A stretch of DNA of 5,481 bases from Paracoccaceae bacterium (GTDB lineage: Bacteria; Pseudomonadota; Alphaproteobacteria; Rhodobacterales; Rhodobacteraceae), in assembly GCA_007131945.1 (NCBI GenBank), contig SLPP01000202.1, forward strand, positions 1 to 5,481. The letters run 5' to 3'. The position numbers were made by a program, and so were the translations under genes. Shown in pieces: positions 1 through 5,343 of the stretch. The notes under the pieces were generated by a model. The model worked only from the letters and a program-made list of their open reading frames with translations, ran no database searches and was not told the DNA's origin. Every line of letters begins with the position of its first letter. Within the stretch, counting starts at the first letter, position 1.

Positions 1-414
1 GGCGAGAGCGCGCGCTTCCTCGACCGCCGCCATGCCGGGCGCAACCCCGACAGCGTCAGCCACATCCCGCAGGGGGCGGAGGTCACGCGCGCGGCTTTCG
101 CCATCCACAAGCGGCTGATGCACCTTGCCTTCCAGATGCCGGAGCCGCTCTTGGCCGAGATCTCCGATCACTGGCGCCGGGCCGAGGCGGTGCTGGCGCG
201 CGAGTTGCCGGACGTGCTGCGCAGCGCCGAGATCCTGCTCGATGCCGGCGAGTCGCGTCTGGCCGCGCGCCTCCTCACCGTGCAGGCGCATGGCTGGCTC
301 GCCGCGCTTCTGGCCGAGGCCGAGACGCTTGCCGACGCCGCCGAGATCCGGCTGCGCAATCGCGGCGCGCCGAACATGACCCGCGAGCCGATGCGCCCGG
401 ACCAGATCTGGTAG
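1..414 (+). CDS. C-terminal part of an unrecognised helical protein
   Basis: The reading frame is open from the first base of the window and ends at TAG (412-414), giving the last 137 residues of a gene that starts upstream. Third codon positions are strongly G/C, as in the other genes here, which supports real coding. The segment begins GESARFLDRRHAG and ends RPDQIW. The middle is rich in Ala, Leu, Glu and Arg and should form amphipathic helices, for example LLAEISDHWRRAEAVLAREL and the Leu/Ala-rich stretch after it. I see no signal peptide, membrane segment or catalytic motif in this portion. I do not recognise the family, and the informative N-terminal part is outside the window. An ATG at 118 is internal, because the frame continues upstream of it with equally coding-like sequence. 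The gene converges on tctA across a 259-nt gap. Confidence 0.75.
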   Translation, partial: GESARFLDRRHAGRNPDSVSHIPQGAEVTRAAFAIHKRLMHLAFQMPEPLLAEISDHWRRAEAVLARELPDVLRSAEILLDAGESRLAARLLTVQAHGWLAALLAEAETLADAAEIRLRNRGAPNMTREPMRPDQIW

Positions 415-569
415 GGGCAGGCGCCGCCGGGTGCCGCCGGTGCCTGCAAAGGGGATCGAGCGGAAGCCGTATCGACGGCCCTGCGGTCCGACCCGCCGGT
501 CATCGGGCGATAACGCTGCGCTAACGGACCGTCGTGAAGCTGCCGGCGTTCAGGAAGGACCAGTGTGTG

Positions 570-606
570 CCGGTGCCTCGCAAGCCCGGCCCTTGCGAGG
601 TACTGG
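570..606 (+). terminator. Inverted repeat, possible terminator hairpin for the upstream + strand gene
   Basis: CCTCGCAAG (576-584) and CTTGCGAGG (592-600) are perfect inverted repeats around a 7-nt loop. The stem extends outward to 570/606 with four further Watson-Crick pairs and two G.T positions (572/604, 575/601). These are G.U pairs only in RNA copied in the + direction; in the opposite RNA they become A.C mismatches. The hairpin therefore favours a + strand transcript, such as read-through from the gene ending at 414. No T-run follows, so classical intrinsic termination is not assured. It could instead be a 3'-end-protecting structure or part of a small RNA. The 156 nt between 414 and this hairpin contain no gene that I can support. 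Confidence 0.4.
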
Positions 607-608
607 AC

Positions 609-648
609 CGGGCGGGACGGGGTTTCTGGCGGTTCCCCGTCCCGCCCG
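609..648 (-). terminator. 14-bp perfect hairpin downstream of tctA
   Basis: GGGCGGGACGGGG (610-622) and CCCCGTCCCGCCC (635-647) match perfectly as inverted repeats, with one more C/G pair at 609/648 and a 12-nt loop. The hairpin lies 25 nt beyond the tctA stop codon, where a terminator for the tctCBA transcript is expected. The sequence after the stem in the tctA direction has no T-run, so termination may be Rho-assisted, or the stem may protect the mRNA 3' end. Because the stem is perfect, it works in either direction and could also stop transcripts from the convergent gene on the left. Confidence 0.5.
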
Positions 649-673
649 ACAGACGCGCCGTGCCGCCGCCGCG

Positions 674-2170
674 TCAGGCTTCCGGCGTTGCACGAGTCCG
701 CCGCAGCCCCGAGACGAGGCTCCAGCACAGCAGCGCCGCGGCGAGGCCGAGGAAGGCCGCGCTGATCGGCCGTTCGAGAAAGATCATCGGATCCCCGCGC
801 GAGACGGTCATCGCGCGGCGCAGGTACTGCTCCAGGAGCGGGCCGAGGATGAAGCCCAAGAGCAGCGGCGCCGGCTCGAAGCGCAGAAGCCGCATCCCGT
901 ATCCCAACCCGCCGAAGACCAGCACCAGCCAGATGTCGAAGACCGAGTTGCGGATCGAGAAGACGCCGATGCAGATGAAGACGAGGATTGCCGGGTAGAG
1001 CAGCCGGTAGGGGATGCGCAGGATCGAGATCCAGAGACCGATCAGCGGCAGGTTCAGGATCAGGAGCATCAGGTTGCCCAGCACGAAGCTGGCGACCAGC
1101 CCCCAGAAGAGCGTCGGCTGCTGCTCGATCAGCCCCGGGCCGGGGATGATGCCGTGGATGATCAGCGCCCCCAGCATCAGCGCCAGCACCGCGTCTCCCG
1201 GCACGCCCAGGGTCAGCGTCGGGATGAAGGCGGTCTGCGCGGCGGCGTTGTTCGCCGCCTCGGGCGCCGAGATCCCCTCGATCGCGCCCTTCCCGAAACG
1301 CGACGGGTCGCGGGCGATCCGCTTCTCGACGGCGTAGGAGACGAAGGAGGCGATCGACGATCCCGTCCCCGGCAGTGCGCCGAAGCCCGCGCCGATCCCC
1401 GAACCGCGCAGCATCGCCGGCGCCGAGGCGCGCCAGTCGGCGCGGCTCGGGATCATCTCGCGCCAGCGCGGGCGGCGGGCGGCGGGCGCGCCGCCGCGGG
1501 CGGCATTGGCGATCACCTCCGAGACGCCGAAGAGACCCATCGCCATCGCCACGAGCCCGATCCCGTCGACCAGTTCCGGTCGGCCGAAGACGAAGCGGAA
1601 GCTGCCGGTCTGCAGGTCGGTGCCGACCGTGCCCAGCGTCAGGCCGGCGACCACCATGATCAGCCCGCGCAGGGGCGAGCCCTGGGTGAGCAGCGCCGCC
1701 GCCATCAGCCCCAGCACCATCAGCGCGAAGTATTCCGGCGCCTGGAAGGCCATCGCGGCGCGGGCAAGGAGCGGCGCGAAACCGGCCAGCAGCAGCACGC
1801 CGAGGACCGAGCCGGCGAAGGAGGCGATCGTGGTGACGAAGAGCGCCACGCCCGCGCGGCCCTGCTGCGCCATCGGATAGCCGTCGAGCGTGACGACGGC
1901 CGCCTGCGGCGTGCCCGGCAGGCGCAGCAGGATCGAGGCGGTGGAACCGCCGTATTGCGCGCCGTAATAGATCCCGGCGAGCATGATCAACGCCTCGGTC
2001 GGCGGCACGTGATAGGTGACCGGCAACAGCATGGCGATCGCCGCCATCGCGCCGATCCCCGGCAGGACCCCGATCAGCGTGCCGAGGGTCACGCCGAGAA
2101 AGCAGAAGAGGAGCGCCGCGGGCGAGAGCGCGGTCTGGAAGCCGAGCGCGAGATTGCCGACGAGGTCCAT
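674..2170 (-). CDS. tctA: Tripartite tricarboxylate transporter, large membrane subunit TctA
   Basis: This 498-residue protein is a full-length TctA, the large permease subunit that carries substrate across the inner membrane, probably driven by an ion gradient. It is hydrophobic almost throughout, with about ten to twelve membrane segments. Family landmarks are in order: GVLPGIGA (34-41), the YYGAQYGGSTASILLRLPGT region (68-87), a second LPG turn GALPGTGSS (264-272), GISAPEAANNAAAQTAFIP (299-317), LGVPGDAVLALMLGAL (321-336) and HGIIPGP (339-345). The paired LPG motifs at 36-38 and 266-268 reflect the two-fold repeat of this family. The C-terminus has the usual EQYLRRAM-x-GD stretch (447-460). 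The ATG at 2170-2168 shares one base with the tctB stop, and there is no Shine-Dalgarno in front of it, so translation is probably coupled to tctB. A 14-bp hairpin follows the stop. Substrate cannot be read from this subunit. Confidence 0.96.
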   Translation of the reverse strand: MDLVGNLALGFQTALSPAALLFCFLGVTLGTLIGVLPGIGAMAAIAMLLPVTYHVPPTEALIMLAGIYYGAQYGGSTASILLRLPGTPQAAVVTLDGYPMAQQGRAGVALFVTTIASFAGSVLGVLLLAGFAPLLARAAMAFQAPEYFALMVLGLMAAALLTQGSPLRGLIMVVAGLTLGTVGTDLQTGSFRFVFGRPELVDGIGLVAMAMGLFGVSEVIANAARGGAPAARRPRWREMIPSRADWRASAPAMLRGSGIGAGFGALPGTGSSIASFVSYAVEKRIARDPSRFGKGAIEGISAPEAANNAAAQTAFIPTLTLGVPGDAVLALMLGALIIHGIIPGPGLIEQQPTLFWGLVASFVLGNLMLLILNLPLIGLWISILRIPYRLLYPAILVFICIGVFSIRNSVFDIWLVLVFGGLGYGMRLLRFEPAPLLLGFILGPLLEQYLRRAMTVSRGDPMIFLERPISAAFLGLAAALLCWSLVSGLRRTRATPEA

Positions 2171-2652
2171 CAGAGGCGGAATGCGGGCAGGGGAAGGCCG
2201 AGGCCCATCCGGAAGATCGCCCAGGCGAGCGCGGCGAGCACCACCGCCAGAACGACCGCGCCCAACGGGCGCATCTGCCCCGACCCCTGCGCGGCGATGA
2301 CGACGAGTCCCGCCACCGCCGGCACCAGCCCAGCCCGCGGCAGCAGGAGCGCGAAGGCGGCGAGCCCGGCCAGGACCGCGACGAGCGCCCGCGGGTCGGC
2401 GCGCTCGTCGTCGCCGCGCGGCGCCTCGCGGCCCCCGAGGCTCGCCAGGGCGAGCGCCGTGCCCAGCACCGCCATCAGCCCGCCCAGCAGCACCGGGAAG
2501 TAACCCGGCCCCATCCGCCGCGCGGTGCCGAGCGGGTATCCCGAGGCCTCGGTCATGACCCAGAGCCCGATGGCGAGCGCGAGCGCCCCGCCGATCACGC
2601 CCGGGCGGGCGAGGCGCCGCGCAAGCGACGCCCCGCCCGATCCGTCACTCAT
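2170..2652 (-). CDS. tctB: Tripartite tricarboxylate transporter, small membrane subunit TctB
   Basis: This 160-residue protein is the small, poorly conserved membrane subunit that partners TctA. The TctB signature YPLGTARRMGPGYFP (39-53) follows the first membrane segment (about 18-36). Further hydrophobic segments lie at about 51-71, 89-121 (one or two segments) and 129-148, giving four or five in all. Between the second and third is a charged loop (GREAPRGDDERADPR, 74-88). The length is typical of the family. The start ATG (2652-2650) lies inside the end of tctC in the arrangement ATGAGTGA, an 8-nt overlap. The stop shares a base with the tctA start. No good Shine-Dalgarno precedes the start, so coupling to tctC translation is likely. 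The position between a TctC and a TctA makes the assignment secure despite low family conservation. Confidence 0.93.
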   Translation of the reverse strand: MSDGSGGASLARRLARPGVIGGALALAIGLWVMTEASGYPLGTARRMGPGYFPVLLGGLMAVLGTALALASLGGREAPRGDDERADPRALVAVLAGLAAFALLLPRAGLVPAVAGLVVIAAQGSGQMRPLGAVVLAVVLAALAWAIFRMGLGLPLPAFRL

Positions 2653-3604
2653 GCAGGAGCCCGGCCGCCTCGAGCACCGAGCGCCAGCGCGGCGTCTCCT
2701 CGATGATGCGCGCCTCGAACTCGGCCGGCGTCATCTGCACCGGCTGGAAGCCGAGCGCGGCAATCCGCTCCTGCATCCCGGGATCGGCCAGAAGCTCGGC
2801 GAGCGCATCGTGGAGCGTCTCGACCACCGCGTCGGGCGTCCCGCCGGTGGTGACCAGCGCGTTCCACGCCTCGGCCTGCACGTCGGCAAGGCCCAGTTCG
2901 GCGAAGGTCGGCACGTCGGCCACCACGTCCATCCGCTCGCCCGAAGTCTGCGCGAGCAGCCGCAGCGTGCCCTCCGCGGCATGGCTGAGCACCGCCAGCG
3001 GCGGCATCGTCGCCATCTGCGCCTCGCCGCCGATCACTGCCGCCACCGCCTCGGGCGAGGAAGTGTAGGGGATGTGCTCGATCTCGGTGCCGCTGGCCAG
3101 CGCCACCATTTCCATCGCCAGATGCGAGATCGAGCCGACGCCGATCGAGGCGTAGTTGTAGGCGCCGGGATCGGCGCGCAGCATCTCGAGCAGTTCGTCC
3201 AGCGTCTCGACGCCGAGTTCGGCATTGACGGCCAGCACGCTCGGCTGCGTGCCCAGCATGGTGATCGGGCGGATGTCGGTCCCGGGATCGTACATCAACT
3301 CCATCCGCATCGGGTTCACGATCAGCGGTCCGGGAATGGTGACGCCCAGCGTGTAGCCGTCGGCCTCGGCCTGCGCGACGGCGTCGAGGCCGATATTGCC
3401 GCCGGCGCCGGGGCGGTTGTCGACGACGAAGGGCTGGCCCAGCTTCTCCTGCAACCCGTCGGCGACGAGCCGGGCCAGAAGGTCGGGCGTCGAGCCCGCG
3501 CCGAAGCCGACGACGACGGTGACGGTGCGCGAGGGCCAGTCCTCGGCCAGCGCCGGGCCGGTGGCGAGCAGCGCCGCCGCGGCCAGTGCCGCAAGTCTCT
3601 TCAT
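2645..3604 (-). CDS. tctC: Tripartite tricarboxylate transporter, periplasmic binding protein TctC (Bug family)
   Basis: This 319-residue protein has a Sec signal peptide: MKR, then an Ala/Leu core, with probable cleavage after ALA at residue 20 to leave EDWPSRTV. The mature part follows the TctC/Bug fold in order: VTVVVGFGAGSTPDLLARL (28-46), LGQPFVVDNRPGAGGNIG (55-72), ADGYTLGV (81-88), YNYASIGVGSISHLAME (149-165), IEHIPYTSSPEAVAAVIGGE (175-194) and MTPAEFEARI (291-300). Family members bind small carboxylates or related compounds in the periplasm and deliver them to TctA/TctB; the ligand cannot be read here. The frame stays open far upstream, so the start rests on the strong AGGGAGGAG four bases before ATG 3604-3602 and on the signal peptide. 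It is the first transporter gene, consistent with the binding protein being made in excess. Where relatives usually show Tyr-Lys-Gly, this protein reads Tyr-Thr-Ser (180-182). Confidence 0.95.
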   Translation of the reverse strand: MKRLAALAAAALLATGPALAEDWPSRTVTVVVGFGAGSTPDLLARLVADGLQEKLGQPFVVDNRPGAGGNIGLDAVAQAEADGYTLGVTIPGPLIVNPMRMELMYDPGTDIRPITMLGTQPSVLAVNAELGVETLDELLEMLRADPGAYNYASIGVGSISHLAMEMVALASGTEIEHIPYTSSPEAVAAVIGGEAQMATMPPLAVLSHAAEGTLRLLAQTSGERMDVVADVPTFAELGLADVQAEAWNALVTTGGTPDAVVETLHDALAELLADPGMQERIAALGFQPVQMTPAEFEARIIEETPRWRSVLEAAGLLHE

Positions 3605-3607
3605 CTT

Positions 3608-3616
3608 CTCCTCCCT
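3608..3616 (-). promoter_or_regulatory. Strong ribosome-binding site of tctC
   Basis: AGGGAGGAG on the - strand ends three bases before the AAG that precedes ATG. Its GGAGG core is 5 nt from the start codon. It is the best Shine-Dalgarno in the window and fixes the tctC start inside a much longer open frame. tctB and tctA have no comparable site, so this one probably drives translation of the whole operon. Confidence 0.85.
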
Positions 3617-3650
3617 GGTTGCGGGACCGCTGCGCGCCCCCGGAGGCGCG

Positions 3651-3680
3651 ACGATAGACCCGCGCGACGCGCGTTGACAA
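3651..3680 (-). promoter_or_regulatory. Candidate sigma-70 promoter for tctCBA
   Basis: On the - strand, TTGTCA (3680-3675; 5 of 6 to TTGACA) and TATCGT (3656-3651; 4 of 6 to TATAAT) are separated by 18 nt. Transcription would start near 3644, about 40 nt before the tctC ATG. The spacer contains the perfect 8-bp palindrome ACGCGCGT (3667-3674) abutting the -35 box, a possible operator. The promoter sits in the 107-nt gap after the HisA-like gene, so the transporter could be transcribed independently. In DNA this GC-rich, such an AT-leaning pair stands out, but it is unproven. Confidence 0.45.
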
Positions 3681-3711
3681 GGAAGGACCGCGGATCGCGC
3701 GCGGGCGCGCC

Positions 3712-4455
3712 TCAGGCGAAGGGCGCGACCTTCTCGACCGGCGTGCTGGCGACCGCGAGCGCCTCGCGCAGGTCGACCGTACGGCGGAAGATCGCCCGCC
3801 CGACGACGACACCGGCGACGTTGTAGACGTATTTCAGCCGGCTGATGTCGTCGAGCGTGCGCACCATGCCGCTGGCGATGACCGGCTTGCGGGTCCTGTC
3901 GGCGAGGCCCGTGACCAGCGCCAGCACCGCCTCGGTATCGCCGACATAGGCGTCGATATCGGTGATCTGGATCGCCGAGAGCGGCGCCTCCTCGAAGGCG
4001 GCGATGAAGTCCTCGGGCGCGAAGGCCGAGCTCTCGCGCCAGCCATGGCTCATCACCCGGCCCCGGAAGACATCGACCGCCAGGACCACCGCGTCGGGAT
4101 GGAAGCGCGCGGTCTCCATCACCTCGGCGGGGTTGATCACCGCGCTGGTGCCGAAGACGACCCGCGCCGCGCCGGCATCGAGCCAGTCCTCGGCGCGCTC
4201 GCGGGTGCGGATGCCGCCGGCGACGACGACGTTGATCGGGGTTTCGCGAATGATCCGCGCGACCATGTCGCGGCTCGTCTCGCGCCCGGCGACGGCGTCG
4301 AAATCGATCACCTGCATCCATTCCGCGCCCGCCTCGGCGAAGGCATGCGCCTTCTCCAGCGGATCGACATGCCAGATCTCGGGTTCGTCCAGCCGCCCGC
4401 GATGGAGCGAGACGCAGCGACGATTCTGCAGCTGGATCGTGGGATAGAGGATCAT
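3712..4455 (-). CDS. HisA/HisF-type TIM-barrel protein, divergent HisA paralogue
   Basis: This 247-residue protein aligns end to end with HisA, the ProFAR isomerase of histidine synthesis. Its start [10 protein letters not shown] matches the family MIxYPAIDL. HisA-like phosphate loops are present: AGGIR (79-83) with VVFGTSAV (99-106), and [13 protein letters not shown] (192-204) with GVVVGRAIF (215-223). The second catalytic Asp is kept in AVDVFRGRV (D128), as is the Thr of TDI (T165). The first catalytic Asp (residue 8) is Gln, and the usual DRDGM loop after TDI reads DAYVGD. Ordinary histidine-pathway activity is therefore doubtful. It may be a paralogue with another sugar-phosphate substrate, or a non-catalytic protein. 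The ATG at 4455-4453 is chosen because it begins the family N-terminus and follows AGAAGGA; the longer upstream frame has no HisA homology. It lies 107 nt before tctC on the same strand and is divergent from nadD. No other his gene is in the window. Confidence 0.85.
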   Translation of the reverse strand: MILYPTIQLQNRRCVSLHRGRLDEPEIWHVDPLEKAHAFAEAGAEWMQVIDFDAVAGRETSRDMVARIIRETPINVVVAGGIRTRERAEDWLDAGAARVVFGTSAVINPAEVMETARFHPDAVVLAVDVFRGRVMSHGWRESSAFAPEDFIAAFEEAPLSAIQITDIDAYVGDTEAVLALVTGLADRTRKPVIASGMVRTLDDISRLKYVYNVAGVVVGRAIFRRTVDLREALAVASTPVEKVAPFA

Positions 4456-4463
4456 CGGGCGAA

Positions 4464-4497
4464 TCCTTCTGCGCAAGCCGGTTGATGCGGCGCAGAA
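4464..4497 (-). promoter_or_regulatory. Ribosome-binding site and overlapping inverted repeat before the HisA-like gene
   Basis: AGAAGGA (4470-4464, - strand) lies 8 nt before the ATG and is the likely ribosome-binding site. Part of it belongs to a perfect 8-bp inverted repeat, TTCTGCGC at 4467-4474 and GCGCAGAA at 4490-4497, with a 15-nt spacer. In the mRNA this would pair the AGAA of the ribosome-binding site. A -10-like TATTCT (4499-4494) overlaps the far arm, but I find no good -35. If transcription starts there, the repeat is more likely a DNA operator; if it starts further upstream, an RNA hairpin limiting translation is possible. Confidence 0.4.
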
Positions 4498-4552
4498 TAG
4501 GCCCGTTGCGCGCCGGCCCTGCGCTGCTGCCGACGCCCCAGCGCGCGGAAAC

Positions 4553-4597
4553 GACGCCTGCGCCGCCGGGGCCTTGGCGCGGGCGGCGTTTGGCGTC
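4553..4597 (+). other. Imperfect inverted repeat in the nadD leader
   Basis: GACGCC (4553-4558) pairs with GGCGTC (4592-4597), and CGCCGCC (4561-4567) pairs with GGCGGCG (4582-4588). Together they form a 13-bp stem with a small internal loop (TG opposite TTT) and a 14-nt apical loop. It ends directly before an ATG at 4598 and 42 nt before the preferred nadD start at 4640. It could be a leader structure affecting nadD, or a chance product of GC-rich sequence. No riboswitch class is recognised. Confidence 0.3.
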
Positions 4598-4639
4598 ATG
4601 GTGCCGGGCCGGAAAGCGGCGGAAGGGCGGGGCGGGGCG

Positions 4640-5257
4640 ATGCGCTGGCAGGATCCGACGGCGGGGCCGGGGCAGGCGGTGGGCCTGCTCGGCGGCTCGT
4701 TCGACCCGCCGCATGGCGGGCACGCGCATCTGACGCGCGAGGCGCTCAAGCGGCTCGCGCTCGACCGGGTCTGGTGGCTGGTCAGCCCCGCCAACCCGCT
4801 GAAGTCGGCAGCCCCGGCGCCAATGCCGGCCAGGCTCGCCGCCTGCCGGCGCGTCATCGACCATCCGCGCGTCGCGGTGACCGACATCGAGACCCGTCTC
4901 GGCACCCGCGTTTCCGTCGAAACGCTGCGCGCGCTGCGCCTTCGCTACCCGCATCTGCGCTTCGTCTGGCTGATGGGCGCGGACAACCTCGCCGGCTTCC
5001 ACCGCTGGGAGCGCTGGCACGAGATCATGGCGATGGTGCCGGTGGCGGTGCTGGCCCGGCCCGGCCAGCGGATGCCGGCGCTGACCGCGCGCGCCGCGCG
5101 CCAGTATGCCCGCTACCGCCTGCCGGCATCGGCGGCGGCAAACCTCGCCCGCGCGCCGACCCCGGCCTGGGTCTATCTCGACATGCCGATGCGCCGCGAT
5201 TCCTCGACCGCCCTGCGCCGCGCCGGCGACTGGCGCTGGGGCGAACATCTTTCCTGA
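4640..5257 (+). CDS. nadD: Nicotinate-nucleotide adenylyltransferase NadD
   Basis: This 205-residue cytoplasmic enzyme joins nicotinate mononucleotide with ATP to form deamido-NAD, the step before NAD synthetase. The nucleotidyltransferase signature [11 protein letters not shown] (18-28) contains the HxGH ATP-binding motif. [10 protein letters not shown] (47-56) and the family stretch [16 protein letters not shown] (111-126) follow, and the second nucleotide-binding motif is DSSTALR (187-193), the ISSTxIR element. Length is normal for the family. The start is uncertain: TTG 4574, ATG 4598 and GTG 4601 are in frame upstream. ATG 4640 is chosen because it leaves about 14 residues before the GLLGGSFDP strand, as in related alphaproteobacterial proteins. 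No canonical Shine-Dalgarno precedes it, only G-rich sequence (GGGGCGGGGCG), so this is a family-length argument. The gene is divergent from the HisA-like gene and is followed after 86 nt by an exported protein on the same strand. Confidence 0.95.
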   Translation: MRWQDPTAGPGQAVGLLGGSFDPPHGGHAHLTREALKRLALDRVWWLVSPANPLKSAAPAPMPARLAACRRVIDHPRVAVTDIETRLGTRVSVETLRALRLRYPHLRFVWLMGADNLAGFHRWERWHEIMAMVPVAVLARPGQRMPALTARAARQYARYRLPASAAANLARAPTPAWVYLDMPMRRDSSTALRRAGDWRWGEHLS

Positions 5258-5287
5258 ACCGCCGGCGCGCTCAACCTCAGGTTTTTC

Positions 5288-5316
5288 TTGCCTCTGCCCC
5301 CGGCTTCGCCGATGAT
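5288..5316 (+). promoter_or_regulatory. Weak candidate promoter before the 3'-terminal gene
   Basis: In the 86-nt gap after nadD, TTGCCT (5288-5293, 4 of 6) and GATGAT (5311-5316, 4 of 6) are spaced 17 nt apart, placing a start point near 5323, about 20 nt before the next ATG. The gap is less GC-rich than its surroundings (it includes TTTTTCTT). The match is modest, and the downstream gene could equally be read from nadD. Confidence 0.22.
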
Positions 5317-5343
5317 CCGGTAAAGGGCCAGAACGGGGACAGA

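Noticed and set aside
168..728. A 186-codon open frame on the - strand
   Set aside because: It is Arg/Ala/Ser-rich, spans the convergent gap and overlaps both the left-hand gene and the end of tctA. No start signal or family feature supports it.
431..2503. A 690-codon open frame on the + strand
   Set aside because: It lies antisense to tctA and tctB, and its product is a low-complexity Arg/Gln/Asp/Glu/Ala-rich string with no family features. Long antisense frames are expected opposite GC-rich genes. The minus-strand proteins are clear homologues.
3674..3679. A perfect TTGACA on the + strand between tctC and the HisA-like gene
   Set aside because: There is no -10-like sequence at a suitable distance on the + strand (the region is GCGCGC-rich) and no + strand gene follows. 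The same bases serve the - strand -35 element instead.
2525..3826. A 433-codon open frame on the + strand antisense to tctC
   Set aside because: The His/Arg/Gly-rich composition lacks any motif, and the opposite strand carries a clear TctC with signal peptide and ribosome-binding site.
3712..4905. A 397-codon version of the HisA-like protein with an N-terminal extension
   Set aside because: The additional 150 residues are antisense to nadD and low in complexity. The HisA homology starts exactly at the ATG at 4455, which has its own ribosome-binding site.
5272..5289. AACCTCAGGTT followed by a T-run after nadD, resembling a terminator
   Set aside because: The stem is only 4 bp with a 3-nt loop, too weak to be called an intrinsic terminator.
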